Origin: Streptomyces mirabilis
GTDB taxonomy: Bacteria > Actinomycetota > Actinomycetes > Streptomycetales > Streptomycetaceae
DNA: 64,000 bases
NCBI RefSeq assembly: GCF_039503195.1
Contig: NZ_JBCJKP010000001.1
Span: 6,944,001-7,008,000 of the forward strand
Reading direction: 5' to 3'
Part shown: in pieces, positions 16,708 through 24,939 of the stretch
How the letters are laid out: every line of letters begins with the position of its first letter
Position numbering within the stretch: the first letter of the stretch is position 1
Notes under the pieces: model-generated
Told to the model about the DNA's origin: nothing
The model's input: only the letters and a program-made list of their open reading frames with translations
The model's database searches: none
Translations under genes and position numbers: made by a program

Positions 16708-17334
16708 TCAGGGGGTGGGAGGCGTGCCTGTCAGGCCCAGGAGGAGGACCTGGGTGAACGCGCGGACCCACTCCTCGTCCGCGGGCTCCGCGCTGACCAG
16801 TGTGCGATGCACCACCGCCCCCGCGACCACGTCGAAGATGAGGTCCGCCGTACGCGCGGCGACCTCGGGGTCGGACTCCGGAGGGAGTTCGCCGCGCGCG
16901 GTGGCCCGGGCCCGCCCCTCCACGACGAGCCGCTTCTGCCGGTCGACGATGGACGTGCGGATGCGTTCGCGCAGCGGCTCGTCGCGGGTCGACTCGGCCA
17001 CCACCGCCATCAGGGCCGTCGCGGTCTCGGGCCGGTTCAGGAGCGCCGCGAACTGAAGCACCACGCCCTCGATGTCGGCGGCCAGGCTCCCGCGGTCGGG
17101 GAGTTCCAGTTCGTCGAAGAGGACGGCCACCGCGTCGACCACGAGCTCGTTCTTGCCCGCCCAGCGACGGTAGAGGGTCGTCTTGGCGACTCCGGCCCGC
17201 GTCGCCACGTCCCCCAACGTCAGTTTGGACCAGCCCAGTTCGACCAGCGCCGCCCGCGTCGCCTGCAGGATCGCGGCGTCCGCGGCAGCGCTGCGCGGGC
17301 GTCCCGTGCGGGGGGTGGTGGCGCGACTCTGCAT
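16708..17334 (-). CDS. TetR-family transcriptional regulator
   Basis: A 208-residue TetR protein, MQSRATTPRTGRPRSAAADAAILQATRAALVELGW. The helix-turn-helix is WSKLTLGDVATRAGVAKTTLYRRWAGKNELVVDAVAVLF (residues about 34-72), and the C-terminal domain resembles the TetR_C_11-type ligand domain. It is convergent with icmA and divergent from the thioredoxin-TPR gene. A 7-bp-arm inverted repeat lies about 110 bp upstream of its start (17439-17455). It may regulate itself and icmA; both are inferences from proximity. Confidence 0.87.
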   Translation of the reverse strand: MQSRATTPRTGRPRSAAADAAILQATRAALVELGWSKLTLGDVATRAGVAKTTLYRRWAGKNELVVDAVAVLFDELELPDRGSLAADIEGVVLQFAALLNRPETATALMAVVAESTRDEPLRERIRTSIVDRQKRLVVEGRARATARGELPPESDPEVAARTADLIFDVVAGAVVHRTLVSAEPADEEWVRAFTQVLLLGLTGTPPTP

Positions 17335-17436
17335 GTCAGGACCTTATCCGCCGCCCCGGCCGGCCAAATCGGGCGGTTGTGTGAAGTCGTGAGGGAGATC
17401 ACCGGGGTATGGCGGACAGGGGGGCAGCGGGACAGT

Positions 17437-17457
17437 TACGCTACGAGCCGTAGCGAA
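17437..17457. promoter_or_regulatory. candidate TetR operator between the TetR and thioredoxin-TPR genes
   Basis: CGCTACG (17439-17445), spacer AGC, and CGTAGCG (17449-17455) form a perfect inverted repeat, and flanking T and A bases extend the symmetry. It is the only clear dyad in the 278-bp divergent gap. Confidence 0.55.
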
Positions 17458-17612
17458 AGCTCGTACGCGGTGACTCGTGGACGGGCGACAACCATGGGCG
17501 CCAGGTGGGGACCCGGTGCCCGACAGCACGGATCGAGTCGGGTCGCGTCGTAAAGCGGCCCGGCTTTCACAGCGCTTTTCACACGTGCGCGAGGAAGGGG
17601 GAGGATGTACTC

Positions 17613-18590
17613 ATGCAGCCACGGAACATGTCCATGAGCGGAGTCGTCGACCTCGCCGCGGTGAAGGCGGCCCAGGAGGCCAAGGCGAAGGCGGAGCAGG
17701 CGCGCGCCGAAGCGGCCAGGGAGGGCGGCGGAGGCGGGGCCGTGTCTCCCGCCGGCCTCGTCATCGATGTCGACGAGGCGGGATTCGAGCGAGATGTCCT
17801 GCAGCGGTCCACCGAGGTCCCGGTCGTCATCGACTTCTGGGCCGAGTGGTGCGAGCCCTGCAAGCAGTTGAGCCCGGTACTCGAACGGCTGGCCGTCGAG
17901 TACAACGGACGCTTCGTCCTTGCCAAGATCGACGTCGACGCCAACCAGATGTTGATGCAGCAGTTCGGGATCCAGGGGATCCCGGCCGTGTTCGCCGTCG
18001 TGGCGGGGCAGGCGCTGCCGCTCTTCCAGGGTGCGGCCGGAGAGGCGCAGATCCGCGGGACCCTCGACCAGCTCGTCGAGGTCGCCGAGCAGCGCTTCGG
18101 CCTGACCGGCCTGACGGTCGACCCCGACGCCGAGTCCGGCAGCGCCCCGGCGGCGCACGAGGTACCGGCAGGGCCCTACGACGCGCTCCTGGAGGCCGCT
18201 GTGCAGGCCTTGGACGCGGGTGACTTCGGCGGTGCCGTACAGGCGTACAAGAACGTGCTGAGCGACGACCCCGGCAACACGGAGGCCAAGCTCGGCCTCG
18301 CGCAGGCCGAGTTGCTGCAGCGCGTGCAGGGTGCCGACCCGCTCCAGGTGCGCAAGGACGCCGCCGAGAAGCCCAAGGACGTAACGGCGCAGATCGCGGC
18401 CGCGGACCTCGACCTGGTGGGCGGGCACGTCGAAGACGCGCTCGGGCGGCTCATCGACACGGTGCAGCGCACGGCGGGCGACGACCGGGATGCCGTACGG
18501 CTGAGGCTGTTGGAGCTCTTCGAGGTCGTGGGCGGCGACGATCCGCGGGTGATCGCGGCGCGCCGGGCACTGGCGCGGGCGCTGTTCTGA
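17613..18590 (+). CDS. thioredoxin-TPR protein (CnoX/YbbN-like co-chaperone)
   Basis: A 325-residue cytoplasmic protein. ATG 17613 follows a purine-rich GAGGAAGGGGGAGGA stretch. After an Ala/Glu-rich coiled segment, residues about 50-155 are a thioredoxin domain with the active site WAEWCEPCKQ (Cys80 and Cys83) and the cis-Pro loop GIQGIPAVFAV. Residues about 180-325 form TPR-like helices (LEAAVQALDAGDFGGAVQAYKNVLSDDPGNTEAKLGLAQAEL). This architecture matches CnoX/YbbN, which protects clients from oxidative aggregation and passes them to DnaK or GroEL. E. coli CnoX has lost one active-site Cys, whereas this protein keeps the full CxxC and may be redox-active. Confidence 0.87.
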   Translation: MQPRNMSMSGVVDLAAVKAAQEAKAKAEQARAEAAREGGGGGAVSPAGLVIDVDEAGFERDVLQRSTEVPVVIDFWAEWCEPCKQLSPVLERLAVEYNGRFVLAKIDVDANQMLMQQFGIQGIPAVFAVVAGQALPLFQGAAGEAQIRGTLDQLVEVAEQRFGLTGLTVDPDAESGSAPAAHEVPAGPYDALLEAAVQALDAGDFGGAVQAYKNVLSDDPGNTEAKLGLAQAELLQRVQGADPLQVRKDAAEKPKDVTAQIAAADLDLVGGHVEDALGRLIDTVQRTAGDDRDAVRLRLLELFEVVGGDDPRVIAARRALARALF

Positions 18591-19249
18591 TCGCCTCCGC
18601 GACCGGGTTCCGCCCGGTGTGCTGACCTGTTCCTAAACGCCGGGGCGTGTGATGCCCAGGTGAAAGATTTGCCGAGAGAGCGGCAGGTGGCCGCGCTTTA
18701 CCAAAACTTGGTAAACGCGGCCGCTGTTACTGGGAGTAAGTCGGGGGCGTTGATCTGTCGGATTCTGTCCGAGGATCAACTGTTTTGGCGTCACCCTTGG
18801 TGCCACCCAGAGTCGCCGACCGACACCGCCGGGTCGTTGTTCGGTTATCCGGCCGTTACTAGCGAGTAACGAACCCCCTTGTGCGGGCGGCCAGAATGCA
18901 CCACGATCGGCGACGCTCGGTCCATTCCCCCTACCCCGACAGCCAATCGGGTCAAGGGGTTTTCTGGGTCCCCACCGAGTAGGGGCGGCGGCAGTGGCGC
19001 CGGCCCTTGGACAGGGGGGTCTCTGCCGTTCGGCGGAGCCTGTCCAGCAGGTTGTGCGTGATGTGTGTCAGGCGCGACCAGTGGTTGTCGCTCGGGGGTG
19101 ATCGCCGGTGATGCCGGGCGCAGTTGGCGCTCGACGAGTACGGGCGCTCTCCTTCCCGAGGACGTAGCACTTCTCCCATCCCTGCCCGGCTGAGCCGCCG
19201 ACATTGGGTCAGTCAGGGCCAGGAGATGTACGTCCGAGAAGGAGGAAAT
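18591..19249. other. 659-bp leader region with clustered inverted repeats upstream of the DUF6230 gene
   Basis: I see no convincing gene; a short open frame at 18660-18869 has un-Streptomyces-like codons. The stretch 18690-18871 is less GC-rich than its surroundings and full of dyads. TTTACCAA-AAC-TTGGTAAA is at 18697-18715, TTACT-GGG-AGTAA at 18727-18739, a two-step hairpin at 18749-18780, and CGTTACT-AGCG-AGTAACG at 18854-18871. The TTAC/GTAA half-site recurs in three of them. From 18880 to 19249 I see nothing except the ribosome-binding site AAGGAGGAAAT at 19239-19249. Confidence 0.7.
18749..18780 (+). terminator. possible terminator of the thioredoxin-TPR gene
   Basis: GTTGATC (18749-18755) pairs with GATCAAC (18774-18780), and inside it TCGGA (18758-18762) pairs with TCCGA (18768-18772). 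TGTTTT follows directly. It is about 160 bp beyond the upstream stop, so it could instead be part of a regulatory leader. Confidence 0.5.
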
Positions 19250-19882
19250 ATGGAGTCCCAGGTGCGTGGCGGGACCAGATGGAAGCGGTTCGCGGTCGTG
19301 ATGGTGCCCAGCGTGGCCGCCACGGCAGCGATAGGTGTCGCCCTCGCGCAGGGCGCTCTCGCCGCGTCGTTCAGCGTGTCGGGTCAGTCGTTCAAGGTGA
19401 CGGCGGACTCGCTCCACGGAGAAGGCTTCTCGCAGTACGGAGCCATCGACTCGGGGTACACCCTCGACGGCCAGAAGACGGCTCACCCCGTCGCGGTCTC
19501 GGCGTTCAAGTCCGCGTCGATCACCAACATGTGCCAGTCCGTGGTCACCCCGAACATCCCGCTGCTCGGATCGGTCAGCCTGGTCCTGAAGGCGGGCGGC
19601 GGTGGCACGCCGGTCCAGGCCGAAAACCTGTACATCGACGTCGAGGACCTGCAGGCTGACGCGACGTTCCACAACATCGACATCGGTGTTGCGGCCAAGG
19701 ACGCCAGCAAGGGTCCGGGCATTGCCAAGGGTGACCAGGCGAACCCGTACGGATTCGCCCAGCAGGCCGATTCGGCCGACCTTACCGATGTGAAGCAGAC
19801 GGCGTGGGCGACCACCGCCGGTACGTTCAAGCTCAGCGGCCTGAAGATGTCGCTGTCCAAGGGCGTCAAGGAGTGCTACTAG
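19250..19882 (+). CDS. DUF6230 family exported protein
   Basis: A 210-residue protein, MESQVRGGTRWKRFAVVMVPSVAATAAIGVALAQGALAASFSVSGQ, with a perfect AAGGAGG ribosome-binding site. The N-terminal hydrophobic segment (residues about 14-37, ending ALAAS) is a signal peptide or anchor. The mature part is a beta-rich domain (FSVSGQSFKVTADSLHGEGFSQYGAIDS, then VSAFKSASITNMCQSVVTPNIPLLGSVSLVLKAGGGGTPVQAENLYIDVEDLQADATFHNIDIG) with two cysteines (MCQS and KECY). Such proteins have been loosely called cholesterol esterase, for which I see no catalytic support. It always travels with a DUF6114 gene, as here. The function is unknown; surface or spore-coat association is speculation. Confidence 0.82.
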   Translation: MESQVRGGTRWKRFAVVMVPSVAATAAIGVALAQGALAASFSVSGQSFKVTADSLHGEGFSQYGAIDSGYTLDGQKTAHPVAVSAFKSASITNMCQSVVTPNIPLLGSVSLVLKAGGGGTPVQAENLYIDVEDLQADATFHNIDIGVAAKDASKGPGIAKGDQANPYGFAQQADSADLTDVKQTAWATTAGTFKLSGLKMSLSKGVKECY

Positions 19883-19890
19883 GCACTCCA

Positions 19891-19929
19891 GGGGCGGGCG
19901 GGGGAGCCGGCAGCTGCCCCGCCCGCCCC
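19891..19929 (+). terminator. strong hairpin between the DUF6230 and DUF6114 genes
   Basis: GGGGCGGGCGGGG (19891-19903) and CCCCGCCCGCCCC (19917-19929) form a perfect 13-bp stem, followed by ACCTTTT. It starts 8 bp after the DUF6230 stop. It would uncouple DUF6230, probably made in excess, from the downstream DUF6114 and Ser-rich genes, or protect the upstream mRNA. Confidence 0.8.
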
Positions 19930-20002
19930 ACCTTTTCCCGCAGTACGTGAACTACTCAAGCGCGTACGCCACACAGTAAAGCCGTTCCAGGGAGCCGTTT
20001 CC

Positions 20003-20626
20003 ATGAGCGCCGAGTCACCCGGGCAGAGCGAGCACTATCTCCAAGTCTTCCGGCGGAACTTCCGTACCTGGAGGGGCGATCGCCCGTTCTGGGCCGGCTT
20101 GTTCATCCTGCTCGGCGGCTTCCCCATCGCCTACTTCCCGTACGCGAACCTTCAGATCGGTCATCTGACGCTGGCGATGTCCACCACCGCCGGCGCCGGC
20201 TCCCTGATCATCGGCGTGCTGCTCTGGGTCCTGGGCATCAGTCTCTGGTTCCAGAAGCACGTACGGACCTTCGCCGGGGTCGCGGCGATCCTGCTCGCGC
20301 TGGTCTCCATCCCGGTGTCCAACCTCGGTGGCTTCCTCATCGGCTTCCTCTTCGCCATGACCGGCGGCGCGATGGCGGTCTCCTGGGTTCCTGGAGAGCC
20401 CGGCGAGGAGCAGCGTGCGCCGGCGCACAAGAGCGAGGGCGGCGCCCCGGGCGCCCCCGACATCACCCCGAAAACCCCGCACCTGCCGCAGAGCCCGGAG
20501 TCCACGGGCCTCCAGCACGGTGCCGACAGCGCGGGCCCCGCGGTCGCCGACGAGTCGGGCGAGCCGAGGGACCTGTCAGGAATGAGCTCCGCTCACGGGG
20601 CGAACGGGAGGCACAGTGCCGGCTGA
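20003..20626 (+). CDS. DUF6114 family membrane protein
   Basis: A 207-residue protein, MSAESPGQSEHYLQVFRRNFRTWRGDRPFWAGLF. It has four membrane helices: FWAGLFILLGGFPIAYFPY, LAMSTTAGAGSLIIGVLLWVLGISLWF, FAGVAAILLALVSIPVSNL and GFLIGFLFAMTGGAMAVSWVPG. A disordered polar tail of about 75 residues follows (EPGEEQRAPAHKSEGGAPGAPDITPKTPH). The family is the regular partner of DUF6230 in Streptomyces. It shares an 11-bp overlap with the next gene, so DUF6114 and the Ser-rich protein are coupled. It may be a membrane receptor or export factor for its exported neighbours; this is inference. Confidence 0.83.
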   Translation: MSAESPGQSEHYLQVFRRNFRTWRGDRPFWAGLFILLGGFPIAYFPYANLQIGHLTLAMSTTAGAGSLIIGVLLWVLGISLWFQKHVRTFAGVAAILLALVSIPVSNLGGFLIGFLFAMTGGAMAVSWVPGEPGEEQRAPAHKSEGGAPGAPDITPKTPHLPQSPESTGLQHGADSAGPAVADESGEPRDLSGMSSAHGANGRHSAG

Positions 20627-21932
20627 CGAGGTGACCCGCGGGATCGAGGTGGACGAGTCCCGGGTGAGAACCGGGCCGCGCCACGCGGCCCCGAGGAAGC
20701 CGCTGTTCACCAGGTTCCACGTGCCCGCGGGCAAGGCCGTCGCCATCGCGGCGATGCCGACCGCCGTTCTCATGGGGATGGGGTTCACGCCGACACTCGC
20801 CCGGGCCGACGACCACTCGCCCGCCAAGAGCCTGACCGCCGACGAGTACCAGAAGTGCGTCGAGGCTGTGAACGGCAAGGACACGTCGGCCAGTCCGACT
20901 CCCTCCGCTTCGGCCTCCTCCTCTTCCTCGCCGAGCGCCGCCGCGTCCGCCGACAAGCCGGATCCGACGCCCTCGGCGAGCACGCCCTCGTCGCCGGACA
21001 AGACCTCTTCGCCGGATTCAGGTTCCGACGACAAGGCCGGGTCCACACCGACGCCGTCCGCGAGCAAGTCGGCGCAGAGCAGTGGCGGTGGCAGCGCTTC
21101 GACGGCGCCCCCGTCGGCCTCCGCGAGCAGCGGGGGCGACCTGCTGGGCACCATCGGCGACGCGATCACGGGCATCTTCACCGGCGGCAGCGGCTCCACG
21201 GCGAGCGCCACCACGAGCCCCGCGCCGTCGGCCTCCGCGTCCGCCCCGGCGAGCGCGACCAAGGGCACCGGCGACACGACCACGTCCGGCACGCTCAAGG
21301 ACACCACCGGCAAGGTCGCCGACACGGTCAAGAACACCGTGAAGGACACGACCGACACGGCGACGAAGGCGGCCGAGGACACCACCAAGGCGGTCAAGGA
21401 CGCGACCGGCGCGGTCACCTCGCCCAGCCCGTCCGCGAGCTCCACCACCAACGCGGCGGACTGCCCGGTCGCCACCGACGCCGAGGGCGGCGTCGACAAC
21501 CCGGTGACCCTGCCCGACGACCCCTGGTACCTGAACGCCAGTTCGCTGCTCCTCAAGGGCGCGGACTACCAGGGCATCGTGAAGGTGAAGACCGCCAACG
21601 GTACCGTCAAGAAGGTCCTGAAGTACGTCATCTCCGACGGCACCGACATCGGCGACCTGCACCAGACGGTGAACGACAAGGAGTCCGGCAAGACGTACCA
21701 CGTGCAGGCCGGCAGCGGTACGACGTCCACCATCCGTGACGGCAAGACGGTGATGTACACCGAAAGCATCTCCGGCAACCTGCTCGGCCTGATCCCGATC
21801 ACGTTCAGCCCGGACAACCCGCCGCCGCTGAACATACCGCTGATCTACTTCACCAAGGTGAAGGTCGTCCAGGCCGGTCAGTTCGGCGGCACGCTGACGA
21901 TCCCCGGGCTGCACCAGTACGTGACCGGCTGA
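20616..21932 (+). CDS. secreted Ser/Thr/Ala/Pro-rich protein of the DUF6230/DUF6114 cassette
   Basis: A 438-residue protein from GTG 20616, overlapping DUF6114 by 11 bp. Residues about 35-65 (AGKAVAIAAMPTAVLMGMGFTPTLARADD) form a long signal peptide ending ARA. Next come about 190 residues of low complexity rich in Ser, Thr, Ala, Pro and Lys (SASSSSSPSAAASADKPDPTPSAS), broken by a short hydrophobic patch DLLGTIGDAITGIFTGG. Then a KD/T-rich repeat (KVADTVKNTVKDTTDTATKAAEDTTKAVKDATGAV) precedes a C-terminal folded domain of about 150 residues (WYLNASSLLLKGADYQGIVKVKTANGTVKKVLKYV). It looks like a cell-wall-spanning or surface protein. I do not recognise the C-terminal domain. Confidence 0.8.
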   Translation: MPADEVTRGIEVDESRVRTGPRHAAPRKPLFTRFHVPAGKAVAIAAMPTAVLMGMGFTPTLARADDHSPAKSLTADEYQKCVEAVNGKDTSASPTPSASASSSSSPSAAASADKPDPTPSASTPSSPDKTSSPDSGSDDKAGSTPTPSASKSAQSSGGGSASTAPPSASASSGGDLLGTIGDAITGIFTGGSGSTASATTSPAPSASASAPASATKGTGDTTTSGTLKDTTGKVADTVKNTVKDTTDTATKAAEDTTKAVKDATGAVTSPSPSASSTTNAADCPVATDAEGGVDNPVTLPDDPWYLNASSLLLKGADYQGIVKVKTANGTVKKVLKYVISDGTDIGDLHQTVNDKESGKTYHVQAGSGTTSTIRDGKTVMYTESISGNLLGLIPITFSPDNPPPLNIPLIYFTKVKVVQAGQFGGTLTIPGLHQYVTG

Positions 21933-21971
21933 CGGCCGGTCGCGACCAAGACCCGTCCGGGAGCCGCACAC

Positions 21972-22022
21972 AGGGCTGTGGCCCGGTACCTCCGCTCACG
22001 CGGAGGGCCGGGCCACAGTCCT
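21972..22022 (+). terminator. terminator closing the DUF6230/DUF6114 cassette
   Basis: AGGGCTGTGGCCCGG (21972-21986) pairs with CCGGGCCACAGTCCT (22008-22022) with one mismatch, enclosing a second perfect stem CTCCGC / GCGGAG around TCAC. It begins 40 bp after the stop. Confidence 0.8.
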
Positions 22023-22078
22023 GCGTACCAGCGGTTGGCCGACGAGCTGCCGTGAACCGCCTGTGCGCATCGAACACC

Positions 22079-22109
22079 GAGGGCGCCCCCTGTCACAGGA
22101 GGCGCCCTC
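22079..22109 (-). terminator. terminator of pyk
   Basis: GAGGGCGCC (22079-22087) and GGCGCCCTC (22101-22109) pair perfectly, with an inner CCTG / CAGG pairing in the loop. It is 22 bp past the pyk stop on the minus strand. Confidence 0.8.
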
Positions 22110-22131
22110 AGTGGCGTACGGGGGCCGCGGG

Positions 22132-23565
22132 TCAGGCGGTGCGACCGCTCTCGCCCAGGTGGTGCACCCGGACCATGTTGGTGGTGCCGGGGACGCCGGG
22201 GGGCGAGCCGGCGGTCATCACGACGATGTCGCCGTCGTTGAACCGCTTGAGCTTCTGGAGCTCGTGGTCGACGAGGTCGACCATCTCGTCGGTGCTCTTC
22301 ACGAACGGCACGACGTGTGACTCGACGCCCCAGCTCAGCGCGAGCTGGTTGCGGGTGCCCTCGTCGGTGGTGAAGGCCAGGATCGGCTGGGCCGCGCGAT
22401 AGCGGGAGAGCCGGCGGGCGGTGTCACCGGACTTGGTGAAGGCGACCAGGCCCTTGCCGCCGAGGAAGTCGGCGATCTCGCAGGCGGCACGGGCGACCGA
22501 ACCACCCTGCGTGCGGGGCTTCTTGCCGGGGACCAGGGGCTGCAGCCCCTTGGAGAGGAGCTCTTCCTCCGCCGCCACGACGATCTTCGACATCGTCTTG
22601 ACCGTCTCGATCGGGTACGCGCCCACGCTCGACTCGGCCGAGAGCATGACCGCGTCGGCGCCGTCGAGGATCGCGTTGGCGACGTCGGAGGCCTCGGCGC
22701 GGGTCGGCCGGGAGTTGGTGATCATCGACTCCATCATCTGGGTCGCGACGATCACCGGCTTGGCGTTGCGGCGGCACAGCTCCACGAGGCGCTTCTGCAC
22801 CATCGGGACCTTCTCGAGCGGGTACTCGACGGCCAGGTCGCCACGGGCCACCATGACGGCGTCGAACGCCGCGACGACGGCCTCCATGTTCTCGACCGCC
22901 TGCGGCTTCTCGACCTTGGCGATGACGGGGACCCGGCGGCCCTCCTCGTCCATCACCTTGTGCACGTCGTTCACGTCGTGGGCGTCACGCACGAAGGACA
23001 GGGCGACCATGTCGCAGCCCATCCGCAGCGCGAAGCGCAGGTCCTCGACGTCCTTCTCGGACAGCGCCGGCACGTTCACGGCCGTGCCGGGCAGGTTGAT
23101 GCCCTTGTGGTCCGAGATCACACCGCCCTCGATGACGACCGTCTTGACGCGGGAACCGTCGACCTCGACGACCTTCAGCTCGACGTTGCCGTCGTTGATG
23201 AGGATCGGGTCGCCCTTGGAGACGTCACCGGGCAGACCCTTGTAGGTCGTGCCGCAGATGTGCTTGTCGCCGGGCACGTCCTCGATGGTGATGGTGAACT
23301 CGTCACCGCGCACCAGCTCGACGGGTCCCTCGGCGAAGGTCTCCAGACGGATCTTCGGGCCCTGCAGGTCGGCGAGGACACCGACGGCCTTGCCGGTCTC
23401 GGCCGCGGCGGCCCGGACCCGGTCGTAGCGGCTCTGGTGCTCTGCCTGCGTGCCGTGGCTGAAGTTGAAGCGGGCCACGTTCATGCCGGCTTCGATCAGC
23501 GCGACGAGCTGCTCGTGGGAGTCGACCGCGGGGCCGAGAGTACAGACGATTTTCGAACGGCGCAT
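22132..23565 (-). CDS. pyk: pyruvate kinase
   Basis: A 477-residue full-length pyruvate kinase, MRRSKIVCTLGPAVDSHEQLVALIEAGMNVARFNFSHG. It converts phosphoenolpyruvate and ADP to pyruvate and ATP, the last step of glycolysis. Key motifs are GMNVARFNFSHG, DLQGPKIRL, the B-domain NDGNVELKV, the catalytic signature VPVIAKVEKPQAVEN (catalytic Lys), MVARGDLAVEYPLEKVP (metal ligands), and TQMMESMITNSRPTRAEASDVANAILDGADAVMLSAESSVGAYP. It lies just downstream of the ackA-pta block on the same strand, with 120 bp and its own leader between. Streptomyces usually carry two pyk genes; this matches the copy next to ackA/pta. Confidence 0.96.
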   Translation of the reverse strand: MRRSKIVCTLGPAVDSHEQLVALIEAGMNVARFNFSHGTQAEHQSRYDRVRAAAAETGKAVGVLADLQGPKIRLETFAEGPVELVRGDEFTITIEDVPGDKHICGTTYKGLPGDVSKGDPILINDGNVELKVVEVDGSRVKTVVIEGGVISDHKGINLPGTAVNVPALSEKDVEDLRFALRMGCDMVALSFVRDAHDVNDVHKVMDEEGRRVPVIAKVEKPQAVENMEAVVAAFDAVMVARGDLAVEYPLEKVPMVQKRLVELCRRNAKPVIVATQMMESMITNSRPTRAEASDVANAILDGADAVMLSAESSVGAYPIETVKTMSKIVVAAEEELLSKGLQPLVPGKKPRTQGGSVARAACEIADFLGGKGLVAFTKSGDTARRLSRYRAAQPILAFTTDEGTRNQLALSWGVESHVVPFVKSTDEMVDLVDHELQKLKRFNDGDIVVMTAGSPPGVPGTTNMVRVHHLGESGRTA

Positions 23566-23685
23566 AGGGCGATCCTATCGGTTTGTTTCGCTACGGAATA
23601 TTCCGTCTGGCGGAAGATACAAAGGGGCGCGCTGCCGCTCAGCTGAGGTGGCACCTGCCCCCCGTTCGAGGTGGCGTGGTGCCGC

Positions 23686-24939
23686 TCAGATGAGGTCGTG
23701 GGACGCGCCCACGAGTGCGTAGGTCTGCGTGGCGATCTCCAGTTCCTCGTCGGTCGGCACCACGGCGACCGCGACCCGTGCGCCCTCGGGGGAGACGAGT
23801 CTGGGCCCGTCCCCTCGAGCCGCGTTCAGGTCGGCGTCGACCGCCAGGCCGAGTTCCTCCAGACCGGCCACCGCGGCCTCGCGCACCGGGGCGGCGTTCT
23901 CGCCCACTCCGGCGGTGAAGGCGATCGCGTCCACCCGGCCCAGTACCGCGTAGTAGGCGCCGATGTACTTCTTCAGGCGGTGGATGTAGATGTCGAAGGC
24001 GAGCCGCGCCTGCTCGTCACCCTCGTCGACACGGCGACGGATCTCCCGCATGTCGTTGTCGCCGCACAGACCGATCAGGCCGCTCTTCTTGTTCAGCAAA
24101 GTGTCGATCTCGTCCGTGGACATCCCGCCAACGCGCATCAAATGGAAGATGACCGCGGGGTCCATGTCGCCCGACCGCGTGCCCATGACCAGTCCCTCCA
24201 GCGGCGTGAGCCCCATCGAGGTGTCCACGCAGCGGCCGCCCCGTACGGCGGAGGCGGACGCGCCGTTGCCGAGGTGCAGCACGATGACGTTCACGTCCTC
24301 GGGGGCCCTGCCCAGGAGCTCGGCCGTCGCCCGGGACACATACGCGTGCGAGGTGCCGTGGAAGCCGTAGCGCCGGATGCGGTACGCGTCGGCGGTCTTC
24401 ACGTCGATCGCGTAGCGCGCCGCCGACTCCGGCATCGTCGTGTGGAAGGCGGTGTCGAAGACGGCGACCTGGGGCAGGTCGGGGCGCAGCGCCTGGGCCG
24501 TACGGATACCGATCAGGTTCGCCGGGTTGTGCAGCGGGGCGACCGGGATCAGCCGCTCGATCTCGGCGAGCACGGCCTCGTCGATGACCGTGGGCGCGGT
24601 GAACTGCTGCCCGCCGTGCACCACCCGGTGGCCGATCGCGGCCAGCTCGGGCGAGTCCAGGCCGAGGCCGTCCTTGGTCAGCTCCTCGGCGACGGTCTTG
24701 AGGGCGGCGGCGTGGTCGGCGATGGGGCCGATCGTCTCGCGGGTCTCGCCCGTGGTGAGCGCCGTGTGCTTCAGCCGGGAGGTGCCCTCGCCGATGCGCT
24801 CGACGAGGCCCATGGCGAGACGGCTGCTGTCGCGCATGTCGAGCAGCTGGTACTTCACCGACGAGGAGCCGGAGTTGAGGACGAGGACGCGGGTGGCGGT
24901 CACTGCGGGGGTGCCTTCTGGGTCGAGGGTGGTGGTCAT
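23686..24939 (-). CDS. ackA: acetate kinase
   Basis: A 417-residue acetate kinase that makes acetate and ATP from acetyl phosphate and ADP, reversibly. The start MTTTLDPEGTPAVTATRVLVLNSGSSSVKYQLLD at ATG 24939 overlaps the pta stop by 4 bp (ATGA), so both enzymes are made from one message. Family signatures are LNSGSSSVKYQL (phosphate-binding 1), AVFDTAFHTTMP, HGTSHAYVSRAT, HLGNGASASAVRGGRCVDTSMGLTPLEGLVMGTRSGDMDP, and FTAGVGENAAPVREA near the C-terminus. The N-terminal 15 residues are a small extension relative to E. coli AckA. Confidence 0.96.
   Translation of the reverse strand: MTTTLDPEGTPAVTATRVLVLNSGSSSVKYQLLDMRDSSRLAMGLVERIGEGTSRLKHTALTTGETRETIGPIADHAAALKTVAEELTKDGLGLDSPELAAIGHRVVHGGQQFTAPTVIDEAVLAEIERLIPVAPLHNPANLIGIRTAQALRPDLPQVAVFDTAFHTTMPESAARYAIDVKTADAYRIRRYGFHGTSHAYVSRATAELLGRAPEDVNVIVLHLGNGASASAVRGGRCVDTSMGLTPLEGLVMGTRSGDMDPAVIFHLMRVGGMSTDEIDTLLNKKSGLIGLCGDNDMREIRRRVDEGDEQARLAFDIYIHRLKKYIGAYYAVLGRVDAIAFTAGVGENAAPVREAAVAGLEELGLAVDADLNAARGDGPRLVSPEGARVAVAVVPTDEELEIATQTYALVGASHDLI

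Noticed and set aside
18660..18869. 69-codon open frame MKDLPRERQVAALYQ
   Set aside because: Its codon use is unlike the neighbours, it overlaps several inverted repeats, and no ribosome-binding site is visible; more likely non-coding.
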